Assembly (NCBI GenBank): GCA_023247595.1
Contig: JAHFGF010000084.1
Span: 1 to 7,153 of the forward strand
Reading direction: 5' to 3'
Origin: Candidatus Omnitrophota bacterium
GTDB taxonomy: Bacteria; Omnitrophota; Koll11; Zapsychrales; Fredricksoniimonadaceae
Length of the DNA stretch: 7,153 bases
A program made the translations under genes and the position numbers. Every line of letters starts with the position of its first letter. Position 1 is the first letter of the stretch. Positions 6,049-7,153 of this stretch are shown in pieces. Under the pieces are notes generated by a model, which worked only from the letters and a program-made list of their open reading frames with translations, had not been told where the DNA came from and ran no database searches.

Positions 6049-6077
6049 TTGACACCTTTCATGGCTGTTGATATAGT
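6049..6077 (+). promoter_or_regulatory. Near-consensus sigma70-type promoter upstream of the GH94-type gene
   Basis: TTGACA (6049-6054), 17-nt spacer, TATAGT (6072-6077): perfect -35 and 5 of 6 in the -10. The start would be near 6084, giving a leader of about 120 nt to the gene at 6206. An 8-bp direct repeat TGCCGGTT occurs at 6001-6008 and 6040-6047, the second copy just upstream of the -35, a plausible regulator site. No recognised riboswitch is seen in the leader. Confidence 0.65.
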
Positions 6078-6160
6078 TTCCCGTCTGATTTTTAAGCGAA
6101 GCGGTGCGGCAAAGGCGATGGTTTTGGGATTTTTTCGGATAAAATACAGCACGCGCGCCC

Positions 6161-6189
6161 TTTACACAGTAAGCCTCTTCCCATATAAT
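6161..6189 (+). promoter_or_regulatory. Second, proximal sigma70-type promoter of the GH94-type gene
   Basis: TTTACA (6161-6166), 17-nt spacer, perfect TATAAT (6184-6189). The predicted start near 6195 leaves about a 10-nt leader to the ATG at 6206. With the promoter at 6049-6077 this forms a tandem pair. Confidence 0.65.
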
Positions 6190-6205
6190 CACCTAGCCTC
6201 TATAG

Positions 6206-7153
6206 ATGAGTCCTTGGGTTAAAAGTTATAGAATAACTATTTCAACGAAAGCAATTGTTATGGATTCCCACGAAAAGTTTTTTTACTTCCTGCCGGATGG
6301 CATTAGTTTTGTTTCACATCAAGCGACAAAAAACCGAATGATCTACGCGCCCTTATGCGGTATTGACGCAACCGGCATTAAGTCTGCGATCACGCCGTAT
6401 CTCTCCGGAGATATTAAAATGGATAAATTTCGCTATTTAACAAAACCAGCGTCCCGCGAAGATTTAAGGATAGCTGTCCGAAATTTTTTTGTGAATCTCA
6501 ATGGCGGCGGCCTTTTTTCTTTGACGCAGGAATCTGCACCGAATTCGGCGCATGTTGAGATCGGGCAGCTGTGGCATAAACTTATCCGTACGCATGCTTC
6601 GGCCGGTCTTGAATTGACAGCCTTAAATTTTATTCCGGTTTCCGGCGAAAACGTTGAGCTCATGAAGGTCATCGTCAAAAACAATTCCAATCATCCGATT
6701 AAATTTACTCCAACAGCAGTTGTTCCGGTTTTTGGCCGGGCGCTGGACAACAAACATGATCATGAACATGTCACTGCGCTTTTAAACAGGGTTAAGCAGG
6801 AGCCCGAAGGTGTTGTGGTTGAGCCAACCATGGCCTTCAATGAAGAGGGGCATAAAGCGGTTCATTCTGTTTATTTTGTTTTAGGCGCAAGCGCTAGTGG
6901 AGAATTGCCTGTGGGTAGTTTTCCGACGGCAGAAAGTTTTTATGGAGATGAAGGAACCCCTGATTCTCCGCAGGCCCTTATTCATCGGCAGCGTCCAGAA
7001 CCGCTTACAGACGCGCAAATGCAGGGCAAGGAAGTAGTCGGAGCGCTTCAGTTTAAAGAAGAAACCCTTGAGCCCGGTACGGTTAAAGAATATATCATTG
7101 CCGTCGGACTGGCTGCAAGCCTTCAGGAGGCCAGGGGAATTTTTCATCGTTTT
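6206..7153 (+). CDS. GH94-type (glycosyltransferase 36 / cellobiose-phosphorylase-like) protein, N-terminal part, runs off the window
   Basis: An open frame of 316 codons with no stop reaches the right edge. The translated part resembles the N-terminal beta-sandwich domain of GH94 proteins, which phosphorolyse beta-linked glucosides such as cellobiose. Recognisable stretches are SAITPYLSGDIKMDKF (60-75), FGRALDNKHDHEHVTALLNR (176-195), PTMAFNEEGHK (207-217) and PVGSFPTAESFYGDEG (235-250), similar to the GRSADN...DH.HVTS and FDERGH motifs known in these enzymes. The catalytic (alpha/alpha)6 domain lies beyond the window, so activity and specificity cannot be judged. No signal peptide is seen, so it is probably cytoplasmic. 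The start at 6206 is the first in-frame ATG after a stop at 6203 and is close to the proximal promoter; ATG 6260 is an alternative. Neither has a Shine-Dalgarno. Confidence 0.75.
   Translation, partial: MSPWVKSYRITISTKAIVMDSHEKFFYFLPDGISFVSHQATKNRMIYAPLCGIDATGIKSAITPYLSGDIKMDKFRYLTKPASREDLRIAVRNFFVNLNGGGLFSLTQESAPNSAHVEIGQLWHKLIRTHASAGLELTALNFIPVSGENVELMKVIVKNNSNHPIKFTPTAVVPVFGRALDNKHDHEHVTALLNRVKQEPEGVVVEPTMAFNEEGHKAVHSVYFVLGASASGELPVGSFPTAESFYGDEGTPDSPQALIHRQRPEPLTDAQMQGKEVVGALQFKEETLEPGTVKEYIIAVGLAASLQEARGIFHRF

Noticed and set aside
6100..6145. Possible fluoride (crcB-type) riboswitch suggested by GGCGATGG
   Set aside because: Only the first short block resembles that class; the partner strand and the rest of the consensus are absent, and no fluoride exporter follows in view.
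6019..6222. Plus-strand ORF of 67 codons upstream of the GH94-type gene
   Set aside because: It covers both predicted promoters and has no ribosome-binding site or recognisable domain.

Overview
The window reads as chromosomal DNA of an uncultivated, mid-GC Gram-negative-type bacterium. A prepilin, a secreted redoxin–cytochrome c–copper protein, a large GT-C-like membrane protein and a GH94-type phosphorylase are a mix I associate with Omnitrophota or neighbouring PVC/Planctomycetes-like lineages. That placement is a weak inference from gene content only; no rRNA or taxonomic marker gene is present.

Layout. The first 70 bases hold the C-terminal end of an unrecognised gene whose stop codon lies inside a perfect terminator hairpin. 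A two-receiver response regulator follows on + (139-906). Next comes about 1 kb without a credible protein gene (907-1928). It holds, on the MINUS strand and in order of transcription: a promoter (1695-1723), a c-di-GMP-I (GEMM-I) riboswitch aptamer (about 1600-1682), an intrinsic terminator (1533-1571), a possible second promoter, about 460 nt able to form many helices but with no convincing ORF, and a second strong terminator (1041-1072). Divergently, on +, a promoter drives a PilV/GspI-like prepilin (1929-2354), followed 23 nt later by a secreted three-domain redoxin–cytochrome c–PHM-like copper protein (2378-4186). Convergent to it, on -, is a 546-aa polytopic membrane protein (4287-5927). 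On the right, on +, two near-consensus sigma70-type promoters precede the 5' part of a GH94-type gene that runs off the window (6206-7153).

How it fits together. The most interesting part is the riboswitch locus. A c-di-GMP aptamer with its own promoter and terminator is followed not by a pilus, motility or adhesion gene but by a terminator-bounded, structure-rich, apparently non-coding stretch. It lies between a response regulator and a prepilin gene. Either c-di-GMP gates a long structured RNA, or a short stand-alone c-di-GMP-binding RNA (like merRNA of Bdellovibrio) sits next to an independent structured RNA. I do not recognise the downstream RNA as RNase P RNA, tmRNA, SRP RNA, 6S RNA or an intron.

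Other patterns: a small hairpin repeat occurs just downstream of two different + strand genes, and three genes have their predicted -10 box almost abutting the start codon with no Shine-Dalgarno, suggesting very short leaders. Only the response regulator has a clear ribosome-binding site.
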